This document shows, piece by piece, positions 8,581-18,369 of a stretch of DNA of 45,984 bases. Both the position numbers and the translations under genes were made by a program. The first letter of the stretch is position 1. The number at the start of each line of letters is the position of its first letter. Under the pieces are notes generated by a model. The model did no database searches. It worked only from the letters and a program-made list of their open reading frames with translations, and was not told the origin of the DNA. Source of the DNA: a virus; the IMG/VR virus record IMGVR_UViG_3300009149_010517, positions 1 through 45,984 of that record; one strand, written 5' to 3'.

Positions 8581-11500
8581 TTGTTATTTTCCATGATAGC
8601 ATTTGAATTATCAGGAGAAAAAAAGAACGTGAAAAATATTATATCTTATGAAGATGCTTTCAAATCATCTGTTAAGTATTTTCAAGGCAACGACTTATCG
8701 GCAAAAGTATTTTTAGATAAATACGCTTTAAGAGACTCTGAATTAAATATATTAGAAGAAAATGCTGATGATATGCACTGGAGATTGACGGACAATATCT
8801 ACAGAATAGAAAAATATAAATATAAGAATCCAATTCCCAGGAAAACAATCTATAACTATTTAAAGAACTTTGGAAAAATCATTCCTCAAGGCTCTCCAAT
8901 GTATGGCATTGGCAATCCATATCAGTTTGTAACATTATCTAGCTGTTACGTGGTAGAATCTCCTAAAGATAGCTATGCTGGTATTATGCGAACAGACGAA
9001 CAATTAGTTCAAATCAGCAAACGAAGAGGAGGAGCTGGATTAGATATATCTGCATTAAGACCAACAGGTGCTCATACATCCAATGCGGCAAGGACATCGA
9101 CAGGTATTATTTCCTTTATGCAAAGATTTTCTAATACCATAAGAGAAGTAGGACAATCAGGTCGAAGAGGAGCATTATTGATCTCTTTAAGCGTCCATCA
9201 CCCTGAAGTTTTGCGTTTTATTTCTTCAAAAAAAGATCTTACCAAGATTACAGGCGCAAATATTTCTGTTAAACTAACAGATGAATTCTTAAAAGCGGTT
9301 GAAGAAGATACAGAATACGAATTAAGATGGCCTGTTGATTCCAGCAATCCTTCTATTCGTAAAAATATCAAAGCTAAAGAAGTCTGGAATGCTATTATAG
9401 AAAACGCATGGACATCTGCTGAACCAGGACTACTATTTTGGGATAACATTATTAGAGAAAGTCCAGCAGATTGTTATTCTGCTTTTGGATTTAAAACAGA
9501 ATCCACTAACCCATGTATTACTTCTGATATGTGGATTATGACAGATATCGGAGCAAAACAAGTAAAAGAACTTATAGATACGCCGTTTACAGCATTGATT
9601 AATGCTAAAAAGTTTGCTTCTACTGATCAGGGATTTTTCCAAACAGGTATTAAAGAAACATATAAAGTCACTACAAAATCAGGATTTATAGTTAATTGTA
9701 CAAAAAATCATCTTATGAAGCATGCAATACGGACAAAACGTGATTATAAATATAAATGGACCGCTCTTGAAAAACTCAATGTGGGTGATTTATTAGTTTT
9801 AGACGGGATATCGACTAATAATAATTGGGGTGAAACAGGGAACTTTGAAGAAGGATGGCTTGTAGGTAGCTTACTTGGAGATGGTGTTGTTGCTGAAAAT
9901 AGTGCTAAACTTTGTTATTGGGGTAATAACAAGATGAAAATGAAAAAACTTGCTTCTAATTTTATACATAATAACTTTAATGCTAGAGCTGACCTAGGAA
10001 GTGGCAGCGCAACTGCTGTTTATGCAATTCAAAGAGATACAACATCGGTAAAAAGCAAAAAACTATGGGATTTTGCATCTGATTTTATTACAAAAAATAA
10101 AGAAGTTAAAACTGAATTAGAACAAACTAGTAGCGAATTTCATAAAGGCTTTATTTCAGGATTATTTGATGCTGATGGAACAGTGTTATATAGTGATGTT
10201 AAAACAAGCAGATCTATTCGATTAAGCTCTGTTAGTATTAGCAATCTTGAAACAGTTCAAAGAATGTTATTAAGATTAGGAATCATGTCTAGAATCTATA
10301 AAAATCGTAAAGATTCCGGATATCGAGACTTACCAGATGGTAAGGGTGGTTATAAAAAATATTTTTGCAAAGTTAATCACGAACTTGTTATTTCAAAAAA
10401 TAATATCCAAAAATTTTCAACAATTATTGGGTTTAAAGATGAAATAAAACAAGAAAAACTTCAGAAGTCTTTAAATTCACTAACAAAAAGAGGACTATAT
10501 TGTGATTATATGGTTGACCCAATCGAAAGTATTAAAAGCATAGGTGAAAAAGAAGTATATGATTGCACTATAAAACATAGTCATGCTTTCTCTGCAAATG
10601 GAATTATTGTTCATAATTGCAGCGAGCTACCTCTTAGTCCTTTAGATTCGTGTCGCCTATTGGTGCTGAATGCTTATTCCTATGTTAAAAAGCCCTTTAC
10701 TAATGAAGCTTTCTTCGATTTTGAAGAGTTTTATCAAGATGCTATTATTGCTCAACGTTTTATGGACGATATCATAGATTTAGAATTAGAATGTATTAAC
10801 AGAATTATAAACAAAATTATATCCGATCCTGAAGACGAAGATATCAAACGAAATGAATTGAATCTATGGAAAAAAATCAGAACCACTTGTGAAACAGGAA
10901 GAAGAACTGGTACAGGCATTACAGGCGTTGCTGATGCACTAGCCGCATCAAACATTTCTTATGGATCAGAAGAAGGCATTGAAGCAGTAGGCCAAATTTA
11001 TAAGTCTTTAAAATTAGGAGCCTATCGCGGCTCAGTAGAATTAGCTAAAGAACTTGGAGCTTTCCCCGTATTTGATACTGAGCTTGAAAAGGACAATCCA
11101 TTTTTAAATCGGATTAAAGAAGAAGACATAGACCTTTGGAATGATATGCAGAAATATGGCAGACGAAATATAGCATGTCTAACTACCGCCCCAGCAGGTA
11201 GTGTAAGTTTGCTTACACAAACAACATCTGGTATCGAGCCATTATTTAAAATGAGTTATAGCAGACGTAAAAAAATTAATCCTAACGATAAAGAAGCTAG
11301 AGTAGATTTTGTAGATCAGCTAGGAGATGCTTGGCAAGAATTTGATGTCTATCATCCTAAGCTTGCGGATTGGATGGCAGTAACAGGAGAAACAGATATA
11401 CAAAAATCTCCTTGGGCTAACAATTGTGCAAAAGATATCAACTGGGAACATAGAGTTAGACTTCAAGCGATAGCGACTCAGCACATTGACCACTCAATAT

Positions 11501-12228
11501 CTTCAACCATAAACTTGCCTGAATCAGCTTCTAAAGAACTTGTTTCACAAATTTACACCAAAGCGTGGAAAAGTGGTTGTAAAGGAATGACAGTTTATCG
11601 TGCCAATTCGAGAACAGGCGTCATGATTGACACAAAAGATAAAGCTAAAAAAGAAAAACCAGAAGAAGATTGCATTGATTGCAAAAGACCAACAAGAGCT
11701 AGCAGCGAAACCGGATCTATTAAAAAAACTCATGCGATTAAAAGGCCAAAAGAACTGCCAAGTCATATCTATCATGTAAAAGTTAAAGGAGAAGCCTATT
11801 TTGTTGTTGTTGGATTATTAGCTAATGAACCTTATGAGGTTTTTGCTGGCAAAAATGGGCACATCCAAAAAGGGAAATATGGTATTACGGCTAAAATCAA
11901 ACGAGGAAAATATCTTCTATTTTCTAAAAATGGAGAATCAATAGAATCATTGGCAGAGCATTCAACAGAAGAGGAAGAAGCTTTGACTAGAATGATATCT
12001 ATCTCTTTGAGGCATGGCGCTGATATCTCTTTTGTAGTTCATCAACTTGAAAAAATCGATGGAGACCTACAAAGCCTTTCTAAGGCTATTGCCCGAACAT
12101 TAAAGAGATATATAGTTGATGGGACAAAAGTGTCAGGAGAGACTTGTATGGAATGCAAAATGAACAGCTTGGTGAGAGAACAAGGCTGTGTCATATGTCA
12201 AAATTGCGGATGGACAAAATGTTCTTAA
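8581..12228 (+). CDS. nrdJ: class II (B12-dependent) ribonucleotide reductase with intein
   Basis: The precursor has 1215 codons; removal of a 368-residue intein leaves about 847. It reduces ribonucleotides to deoxyribonucleotides using adenosylcobalamin. The frame shows LSSCYVV (redox Cys near residue 122), RGGAGLDIS, the active-site N-P-C-S-E motif split by the intein, PAGSVSLLTQTTSGIEPLF, and CKGMTVYRANSR, which is typical of NrdJ. A C-terminal zinc-ribbon-like Cys cluster (CMEC, CQNCGWTKC) follows. The start is uncertain. TTG 8581 lies 16 bases from AGGAGG (8559-8564), ATG 8593 is further away, and GTG 8629 has AGGAG (8613-8617) at a good spacing and gives a family-like N-terminus. dUTPase follows, forming a dNTP-supply unit. 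Confidence 0.95.
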   Translation: MLFSMIAFELSGEKKNVKNIISYEDAFKSSVKYFQGNDLSAKVFLDKYALRDSELNILEENADDMHWRLTDNIYRIEKYKYKNPIPRKTIYNYLKNFGKIIPQGSPMYGIGNPYQFVTLSSCYVVESPKDSYAGIMRTDEQLVQISKRRGGAGLDISALRPTGAHTSNAARTSTGIISFMQRFSNTIREVGQSGRRGALLISLSVHHPEVLRFISSKKDLTKITGANISVKLTDEFLKAVEEDTEYELRWPVDSSNPSIRKNIKAKEVWNAIIENAWTSAEPGLLFWDNIIRESPADCYSAFGFKTESTNPCITSDMWIMTDIGAKQVKELIDTPFTALINAKKFASTDQGFFQTGIKETYKVTTKSGFIVNCTKNHLMKHAIRTKRDYKYKWTALEKLNVGDLLVLDGISTNNNWGETGNFEEGWLVGSLLGDGVVAENSAKLCYWGNNKMKMKKLASNFIHNNFNARADLGSGSATAVYAIQRDTTSVKSKKLWDFASDFITKNKEVKTELEQTSSEFHKGFISGLFDADGTVLYSDVKTSRSIRLSSVSISNLETVQRMLLRLGIMSRIYKNRKDSGYRDLPDGKGGYKKYFCKVNHELVISKNNIQKFSTIIGFKDEIKQEKLQKSLNSLTKRGLYCDYMVDPIESIKSIGEKEVYDCTIKHSHAFSANGIIVHNCSELPLSPLDSCRLLVLNAYSYVKKPFTNEAFFDFEEFYQDAIIAQRFMDDIIDLELECINRIINKIISDPEDEDIKRNELNLWKKIRTTCETGRRTGTGITGVADALAASNISYGSEEGIEAVGQIYKSLKLGAYRGSVELAKELGAFPVFDTELEKDNPFLNRIKEEDIDLWNDMQKYGRRNIACLTTAPAGSVSLLTQTTSGIEPLFKMSYSRRKKINPNDKEARVDFVDQLGDAWQEFDVYHPKLADWMAVTGETDIQKSPWANNCAKDINWEHRVRLQAIATQHIDHSISSTINLPESASKELVSQIYTKAWKSGCKGMTVYRANSRTGVMIDTKDKAKKEKPEEDCIDCKRPTRASSETGSIKKTHAIKRPKELPSHIYHVKVKGEAYFVVVGLLANEPYEVFAGKNGHIQKGKYGITAKIKRGKYLLFSKNGESIESLAEHSTEEEEALTRMISISLRHGADISFVVHQLEKIDGDLQSLSKAIARTLKRYIVDGTKVSGETCMECKMNSLVREQGCVICQNCGWTKCS
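9514..10617 (+). mobile_element. intein with LAGLIDADG homing endonuclease, inside the reductase
   Basis: A 368-residue in-frame insertion starts with Cys (CITSDMWIMTD) and ends with VHN, and the next residue is Cys. Splicing motifs are visible: block B T-K-N-H, block F VYDCTIKHSHAFSANG, and the terminal HN. Two endonuclease motifs, VGSLLGDGVV and SGLFDADGTV, mark a homing endonuclease. The insertion lies between TNP and CSELPL, so the +1 cysteine is the reductase's thiyl-radical cysteine. The element both splices itself out and could copy itself into intein-less alleles. Confidence 0.93.
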
Positions 12229-12256
12229 TTTATGATTAATGAAAGGAAGTTGTTTT

Positions 12257-12763
12257 ATGGGATTAAAGATGAAAATGAAATTCGTAAGAGAAGATGCTGT
12301 TTTGCCTAAATATCAAACACCAGGATCTGCTGGATTTGATTTACATGCTGTAGTGGATGAATCGCATAAAAGATTTATAGATAGTTATTTAATAGAAAAT
12401 GATCATATTGTAAAGAATGTTATTGTTATCCCACCAGGCGGTAGAGCGATTGTTCCAACAGGTATAGCAGCTGTTATACCAGAAGGATATGAGTTGCAAA
12501 TAAGACCTAGAAGCGGCCTAGCCGCCAAAAAGGGGATTACGATTACAAATAGCCCTGGAACTGTCGATTGTGATTATCGCAATGAAATTATGGTTATCTT
12601 GCACAATTTAGGAGAAGATCATTTTATTGTTAAAAGTGGAGATAGAATAGCACAGGGAGTACTAAATAAAATAGAACAAGCGAATATAGAGCTTATTCAA
12701 GATTTTAATGAGCAAGAAACTTCTGAGGACAGGGGAGGAGGATTTGGAAGCACAGGCATTTAA
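12257..12763 (+). CDS. dut: dUTP diphosphatase (dUTPase)
   Basis: This trimeric-type dUTPase hydrolyses dUTP to dUMP and diphosphate. All five motifs are present: PGSAGFDLHA, RPRSGLAAKKG, GTVDCDYRNEI, GDRIAQGV and the C-terminal RGGGFGSTG. I chose the ATG at 12257 (168 residues) because AGGAAG (12244-12249) lies seven bases upstream. An earlier ATG at 12239 is in frame, but that SD lies inside it. An insert of about 12 residues between motif 1 and the PPGG turn makes it a little longer than the common form. It follows the reductase gene closely and is followed by a strong terminator. Confidence 0.95.
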   Translation: MGLKMKMKFVREDAVLPKYQTPGSAGFDLHAVVDESHKRFIDSYLIENDHIVKNVIVIPPGGRAIVPTGIAAVIPEGYELQIRPRSGLAAKKGITITNSPGTVDCDYRNEIMVILHNLGEDHFIVKSGDRIAQGVLNKIEQANIELIQDFNEQETSEDRGGGFGSTGI

Positions 12764-12785
12764 TAACAAACAATAGATATAAACA

Positions 12786-12829
12786 AAAAGAAAGAATAAG
12801 CTATACTATTAAGCTTATTCTTTCTTTTT
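12786..12829 (+). terminator. rho-independent terminator after dut
   Basis: A 16-bp nearly perfect stem (left arm ending AATAAGC, right arm GCTTATTC...) with an 11-base loop (12802-12812) ends in a T-rich run. It closes the nrdJ-dut transcript, and the same stem could also work on the other strand. Confidence 0.85.
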
Positions 12830-12913
12830 ATATATTGTAAATAAAGAGGAATTATCCTTATTTGTCGATATTAAAGAATAATCAACTATGCTATCTATTA
12901 ATGGATATTTGCT

Positions 12914-14689
12914 TTGAATATACAAAATTATAACATTTTACGACAAAAAACATTAATAGTTTTTCGTCAAGGGGATGCAGACAGCGAAAATTTTGCTGAT
13001 CAATATTTAGATCTTCATAATCTAGATGATTCTCATAAACTTTCTATTCCCTGTAGCGACCAAGAAATCATATCATCATATAATGATTTTAAAACTCAAG
13101 TTGAAACTCCAATAAAAACGTATATTTCTGCTGTCAGCTATGATGTGTTTGTTATTGTTTTGGGATATAATGTTGTTGGAGGATTTAGAGATGGAGAAGA
13201 TATTATTTCTTCTACATCTAGATTAGCTAGTTTACATACTGACTATTCCAAAAAAAAATTCAATTCGCTATATGATAAACAAGAATATCAACCTTATGAA
13301 GAAATAGAGAACAATACAACAAAATCATTAATTACAGCAAGAATAGATACTCCTTCTTTACAACAATCTCTTGACTTGATAAACAATGCAAAAAACTTTA
13401 GAAATCAATTGCAAGCTAATGGAAGATTTTTTATAGACCCCTACTCTTCTATTCATAAAAGTGGTTATGATGATTATAATAATGATTTGACTGATTTCAT
13501 ATGCAATACATTACCTTTATTAAATTTAAAAACATGTTCTACTATTTTTATTGATCCTTATATAGATACTGTTTTACCTTTTTTGCAGCATGATTCATTT
13601 TATTGGGGATGGGGAACAGAAATAACAGATGATTCTTTTTTCAGGGTTACAGATAGCGCAAGATTTTTCCTGTATAATGCTGACGCTGAAGGAGGAAAAA
13701 CGCTTAGAAGTATCGATGATGGTTATTGGGCTGTTAATGCTCTTACAAACGAATATGTATGTTCTGCTGGAGCTTTGTCAGATCCAACTATTGATGGATA
13801 CTTAAGACCTTCTCCATTTTTTAATGCTTTATTGAATGGAGCCGTTTTAGGAGAAGCTTTTTTATATGCATGTCCATTTGCCAACTGGACTATTGGTTTT
13901 TTTGGTGATCCTCTTGTGCCTGTTGTATTTAGAGGACAAGAAGAATATGAAGACGCAACGAATGAACAAGATGAATGGTTTAACTCAAGTATAGAATTGG
14001 CAAAAGCAGTTGCATACTATGTAAAAAGAGAAAATGAATTTATAGCTATTAATAATGCAATTTTAGAAAGCAACAGTGTCCCTGTAAATGTTGATTTATT
14101 TATGTCTTCTACCCAATTAGCTGCTTTTAATAATGTAGAAAAAAGGCAAACAATTTTTGGAGATTCTATTACAAGTTTAATAGATATGTTTTTAAACAGA
14201 TTTAGAAAAGATATAAATGGTATAAACATAAGAAATGTTTCTATAAATGATTTCTTATCATTTTATAACTATAAAATGAGTAGATTATTAACAGAGAATA
14301 GTATGACAGATTTAGATATTTTAGATTTATATTTATATAATGAAGGTTCTTGGATTTTTGAAGAATTAATTGTAGACGACTCTGATAATGAATCACAATT
14401 TTATAATTTTATATTAACAATAGCAACAGATTCATCTTTTTCTAATATTATACAAATAATAGATAGTGAATCAGATAAAGAATATTGGGAATATGAAAAA
14501 GTAAAAGGATTATTTGCTCCGCTTCCAATAAAAGGAATTAGTTCTAGTTATGCTGGAAGAAAAATTAGATACACTAGTACACAGAATGAATATTTAACGA
14601 GAGGAACAGTATATTATTTTAGATTAACTCAAAAAACAAATTTACTAACAACGTCGTCACGAGATTTTAATCAAATTATTTATACATAA
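12914..14689 (+). CDS. gingipain-fold / TIGR03790-like protein
   Basis: This 591-residue protein starts at TTG 12914, because an in-frame TAA at 12899 leaves no earlier start. Residues 1-320 match the layout of TIGR03790/C25-peptidase-like proteins. There is an N-terminal VFRQGDADSENFADQYL segment and an IPCSDQEIISSY segment. A strand then leads to VFVIVLGYNVVGG, and later come LLNGAVLGEAFLYACPFANW and FFGDPLVPVVF. The clear C25 catalytic His/Cys pair is not certain, so it may be a structural relative. The C-terminal half (330-591) has no recognised family but includes a beta-rich end, possibly FnIII-like. It opens the packaging/head block, so a virion role is likely. Confidence 0.6.
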   Translation: MNIQNYNILRQKTLIVFRQGDADSENFADQYLDLHNLDDSHKLSIPCSDQEIISSYNDFKTQVETPIKTYISAVSYDVFVIVLGYNVVGGFRDGEDIISSTSRLASLHTDYSKKKFNSLYDKQEYQPYEEIENNTTKSLITARIDTPSLQQSLDLINNAKNFRNQLQANGRFFIDPYSSIHKSGYDDYNNDLTDFICNTLPLLNLKTCSTIFIDPYIDTVLPFLQHDSFYWGWGTEITDDSFFRVTDSARFFLYNADAEGGKTLRSIDDGYWAVNALTNEYVCSAGALSDPTIDGYLRPSPFFNALLNGAVLGEAFLYACPFANWTIGFFGDPLVPVVFRGQEEYEDATNEQDEWFNSSIELAKAVAYYVKRENEFIAINNAILESNSVPVNVDLFMSSTQLAAFNNVEKRQTIFGDSITSLIDMFLNRFRKDINGINIRNVSINDFLSFYNYKMSRLLTENSMTDLDILDLYLYNEGSWIFEELIVDDSDNESQFYNFILTIATDSSFSNIIQIIDSESDKEYWEYEKVKGLFAPLPIKGISSSYAGRKIRYTSTQNEYLTRGTVYYFRLTQKTNLLTTSSRDFNQIIYT

Positions 14690-14695
14690 GATATT

Positions 14696-14971
14696 ATGGT
14701 AACACGAGCAGAGTATAATTTAATAGTTGCTAACTTGGCATCAGGTAAAGAAGCTTCTTATGAAGCCATGTTAAGATTATTGCAATCACAAGATTATATA
14801 ACAAACATTGGAAGCAATGTGCTAGATCCATCAGGCACAACAATGTCTGCTATGCTTTTGAGTGCTTATAATTATATTTATATTAATGATTATCAAAATG
14901 ATCGTTTATCAAGTATTATGTATAATAATTTATTAAAGCACGTTCAAGCTCACCCTATTATTGAAGAATAA
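14696..14971 (+). CDS. hypothetical protein upstream of terminase
   Basis: A 91-residue protein starts 6 bases after the preceding stop and ends 7 bases before the terminase ATG. It is helical and soluble. The position directly before the large terminase is where small terminase subunits are often found, but the sequence shows no helix-turn-helix I can identify, so I do not assign that role. It is probably co-transcribed and coupled with the terminase. Confidence 0.6.
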   Translation: MVTRAEYNLIVANLASGKEASYEAMLRLLQSQDYITNIGSNVLDPSGTTMSAMLLSAYNYIYINDYQNDRLSSIMYNNLLKHVQAHPIIEE

Positions 14972-14978
14972 AAGAGAT

Positions 14979-16898
14979 ATGCCAAGAAAAAAATTTAAAT
15001 CAATGAAAAGCCTAGTAGATGATCTTAAAAACGATATTGCGTTAAGCTCTACTAAAACTAATATTTTTATTCCAGATATTATAACTTTTTGTAATAGTAA
15101 AAAATATTTAGGGCTTCCTCTTTTAAGTAATCCTGTTCTTTTGTATCCTGCGCAACAAATAATGCTTAAAGCTTTTTATCGAGGTTCTATTGGTAATGAA
15201 AATTTAACACTAACAGAAGAAGAAATACAATTATGTAAAGAATGGGGATTAACTTCAGAAGATAAAGGCAATGTTCTTGATAAATATTATAATAATACTA
15301 TTTTTAGAGAATTAGTATTAGTTTGGGGAAGACGTAGTGGTAAGGATTTTCTCTCATCTATTATTGCTTTATATGAAGCAATGCGATTGTTAGAATGTGA
15401 AGGAGGAGATCCTTATGCGATATATAACATTTCTTCTGCTAATGCAATTACTATTTTAACAATAGCAACGGCAAGAGATCAAGCAGGATTAGCGTTTAAA
15501 GAAATGAAGGAAAAGTTACTATATAGTCCTTATTTTGAAGATAAATTTGTCAAAGAAGGCATAGATGGTAGTGCTGTTTATTTGTTAACACCTAAAGACA
15601 AAGAAGATAATAAAAAATTTAAAGCTAAAAAATTACCGACTAAAAAAGGATCTATTGTTTTAGAAGTAGGACATAGCAACTCTGATTCTCTTTTGGGTAA
15701 AGGTGTTTTTGTGCTTATCCTTGATGAAGTTGCTTCATATAAACAAACAGGAAGTTCTTCGTCGGGAGAGAGAATTTATGAAGCTTTATCTCCATCATTA
15801 AACACTTATGTTAGAAGTGTTTATGTTAAAGATAAAGATAACAATTTCGTTTTAGATGAACAAGGTAAACAAATATCAAAATTAGTTTATGACAGTAAAA
15901 TCATTAGCATTTCTTCTCCAAGAGGCCAAGAAGGTATATTTTGGAAATTGTTTAGTAATGATTCAAAAGTGGCAGAAAGATTATCTTGTAGACTTCCAAC
16001 CTGGATTGTTTCTCCTAAATATACAGAAAAAAGCTTAAGAGAAGCAAATAGTTCTTTTTCTGATGAAGCGTTTTCTATGGAATTTGGAGCAAAATTTTCA
16101 GGGACAGCTGGACATAACTTCTTTCCTAAAGATTCTGTAGATAAGTGCTTTTCTTTTAATATTAAAGAAAATCAGCTCGGAAAACCTGGTATTGTTTATT
16201 TTGCTCATTTAGATCCAGCAAGAACAAGCCATAATTATGCTCTTGTTATTTTACATAAAGAAACCTTTTTAAACAAAGAAACAAAAAAAACAGATTTTCG
16301 TTTAATTATTGATTTTATGAAATATTGGCATCCTACTCCTGGAAATCCATTACAATTGGAAAAAATTACTCAATATGTTGTTGAATTAAAAAGAAGATAT
16401 CATTTCGGCTTAATTACATATGATCAATGGAATAGCCATGAAGCAATACAAACTTTAAAGAAAAATGGACTTGTTGCCAAGTGTACTCCTTATATTCCTA
16501 AATATAAAGTACAAATTTATGATAATTTATATAATTTAATTGTAGGTGATAAAATAATAATACCTCATAATATTTTGCTTTATAATGAAATGATACATTT
16601 GCAACAAAAATATACAGCACAAGGATATAGAGTATATCCTAGAAGAGAAGGAGAAGTGGTTACAGACGATTTAGTTGATGCTTTAGCTGGTGCTGCATAT
16701 AATACTATGGCTGCTGTAAGACAGAAATTACCAACTGGTAAGCTTGTTAATATGGGCAATTTGCACAGCGCATCACAACAAGTTTGGATGTCTATGCAAG
16801 GTGTTCCCCTTGGAACGGGAGCTGGAGGAGAAGTTGCAAGAAGACTAGAAGAAAGAAGACCATGGCCAATGCCCTTAAGTAATAACAAATTTGTATGA
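14979..16898 (+). CDS. terL: terminase large subunit
   Basis: This is the ATP-driven DNA packaging motor and nuclease. The ATPase half has a Walker A-type GRRSGKD near residue 117 and a Walker B VLILDE with D249/E250. The nuclease half has acidic residues in HLDPARTSHN (D412), TYDQWNS and DDLVDAL near 563-569, as expected for an RNase H-like fold. Length is 639 residues from ATG 14979. A TTG at 14961 is in frame but overlaps the previous gene and has no better SD. The gene ends with TGA. Unlike other large genes here it carries no intein. Confidence 0.92.
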   Translation: MPRKKFKSMKSLVDDLKNDIALSSTKTNIFIPDIITFCNSKKYLGLPLLSNPVLLYPAQQIMLKAFYRGSIGNENLTLTEEEIQLCKEWGLTSEDKGNVLDKYYNNTIFRELVLVWGRRSGKDFLSSIIALYEAMRLLECEGGDPYAIYNISSANAITILTIATARDQAGLAFKEMKEKLLYSPYFEDKFVKEGIDGSAVYLLTPKDKEDNKKFKAKKLPTKKGSIVLEVGHSNSDSLLGKGVFVLILDEVASYKQTGSSSSGERIYEALSPSLNTYVRSVYVKDKDNNFVLDEQGKQISKLVYDSKIISISSPRGQEGIFWKLFSNDSKVAERLSCRLPTWIVSPKYTEKSLREANSSFSDEAFSMEFGAKFSGTAGHNFFPKDSVDKCFSFNIKENQLGKPGIVYFAHLDPARTSHNYALVILHKETFLNKETKKTDFRLIIDFMKYWHPTPGNPLQLEKITQYVVELKRRYHFGLITYDQWNSHEAIQTLKKNGLVAKCTPYIPKYKVQIYDNLYNLIVGDKIIIPHNILLYNEMIHLQQKYTAQGYRVYPRREGEVVTDDLVDALAGAAYNTMAAVRQKLPTGKLVNMGNLHSASQQVWMSMQGVPLGTGAGGEVARRLEERRPWPMPLSNNKFV

Positions 16899-16977
16899 AA
16901 ATATAAAAGGGAAAAAAACAGTTTTTAAGTAAATTAAAATATATATACACACGTTTTAAAGTCAAGGAAATTAAATT

Positions 16978-17787
16978 ATGATTAAAAATAAGTGGAATTT
17001 ATCAAAACAAGCTAAAACCAGTATTAGTATAGAAGAAAAAAGACTTATTGACGATAGAAAAAAATTTAAGACAGAAGCTGATGATAATACTGGTAATGTA
17101 GAGTGGTTGCTAAAGCAAGATCGAAAAGATCTTCCTAATGATCAAATTCTAGAAACTCAATTAGATTCAGTGCGAAAGTACAATGATAGTAATCCTATTT
17201 TAGAAGCCCAATTAGATAAAGCAACAAAAACATTAAATCAATTAAGAATTTCAGATGAAGAGGCTAAACCTTTAATGGACTTTGCTGTAGAACATGAACA
17301 AAAAAGAGCAAAAGCATTTAATAAAGCTAATAATGAAGGAAAAGCAGAAAGAGATACTTCTTTTTGGGATAAATATATTGGTGATCAATTAACTATTGAA
17401 AAAACTGTTATTACGAATAATGTACAACCAAGTCAATTATTGTCAAATTATGATGGAGATAGAAAAGCTTTTGAAAAGGCAAATCCTTCTATTAAAAAAC
17501 AATCTAGCAATGTTATGCAAAATTTATCTAATGCAGATGCTATGTTATATCATATTTATAAAACAGCTAATTATGAAAATAGAGCATTAACACAAAAAGA
17601 AAAACAAATGATTGTTGATATTAATAATGACAAAATATACATTTTATCTCAAGTACAACGCAATGAAGAAGAATTTACAGATGCAGAATGGGACGAAGAA
17701 CTAAGATATGAAGAATCAAACACACAAGCTAGAAAACAAGAAGAAGAATTAGAAGAAGAAATACAAGAAGAAGTAGATAAACTTTAA
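16978..17787 (+). CDS. hypothetical charged coiled-coil protein
   Basis: The 269-residue protein is preceded by AAGGAA at a good distance. It is highly charged and helical, and ends in a strongly acidic Glu-rich tail of about 25 residues. No domain is recognised. It is the first of a run of head-module genes between terminase and portal, so a structural or assembly (scaffold-like) role is possible. The 79-base gap after terminase is AT-rich with no obvious terminator. Confidence 0.65.
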   Translation: MIKNKWNLSKQAKTSISIEEKRLIDDRKKFKTEADDNTGNVEWLLKQDRKDLPNDQILETQLDSVRKYNDSNPILEAQLDKATKTLNQLRISDEEAKPLMDFAVEHEQKRAKAFNKANNEGKAERDTSFWDKYIGDQLTIEKTVITNNVQPSQLLSNYDGDRKAFEKANPSIKKQSSNVMQNLSNADAMLYHIYKTANYENRALTQKEKQMIVDINNDKIYILSQVQRNEEEFTDAEWDEELRYEESNTQARKQEEELEEEIQEEVDKL

Positions 17788-17798
17788 AAATATTAAAT

Positions 17799-18365
17799 AT
17801 GACAAATCCATATAATAATTATAAAAAAATGCATGAAAACTTAAATTTTATATGTTTAAGTTGCGGGCATTGTTGCAATTACAAATCAGCTATGCATAAT
17901 TGTAGCAATTGTCATTATACTTTTTTTAAAATAGCTAAAAGAGATGGGGGCATGCCTACTGCTTTTCAAATGGACTATCAAGATCCTTATAAAAAACAAT
18001 GGAATGTTGGTGACGGACAAGGCATGGATGCTGTTTTAGTTAGACCAGCTGATGAAGAAACAGGAGGAGGATTAGGAACGCGATTTAGAGGAGAAGGGAC
18101 TCCATCTGGTTTTTCTAGTAAAGATCAATATGAAAAACAACGACACACAGACATTCCTTATTCCGATCATATGTTTATGGACTCTCCTATAGGAGAAGGT
18201 ACTAATAATGGAACATTTTTTGATCCTTCATCACCTTTAAGCGAGGAGAATATAGTAACAAGAGAGCTATCTGAGCCTCAAAAAAGCGATCCTATAGGTC
18301 CTCACAATATGCAAAAATATAAAAACGTATTTAATAAAGTTCGTCATAAACAGAAAGGGATTTAA
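17799..18365 (+). CDS. zinc-ribbon-containing hypothetical protein
   Basis: The 188-residue protein begins with two Cys pairs (CLSCGHCC and CSNC, residues 19-45), a probable zinc knuckle. The remainder is Gly/Asp-rich and looks flexible, with segments such as GGGLGTRFRGEGTPSG. Similar small Cys-knuckle proteins occur in phage head modules, but no function is known. It follows the previous gene by 11 bases. Confidence 0.65.
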   Translation: MTNPYNNYKKMHENLNFICLSCGHCCNYKSAMHNCSNCHYTFFKIAKRDGGMPTAFQMDYQDPYKKQWNVGDGQGMDAVLVRPADEETGGGLGTRFRGEGTPSGFSSKDQYEKQRHTDIPYSDHMFMDSPIGEGTNNGTFFDPSSPLSEENIVTRELSEPQKSDPIGPHNMQKYKNVFNKVRHKQKGI

Positions 18366-18369
18366 TAAT

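Noticed and set aside
14696-14971. Small terminase subunit
   Set aside because: The position fits, but no helix-turn-helix or family pattern is visible.
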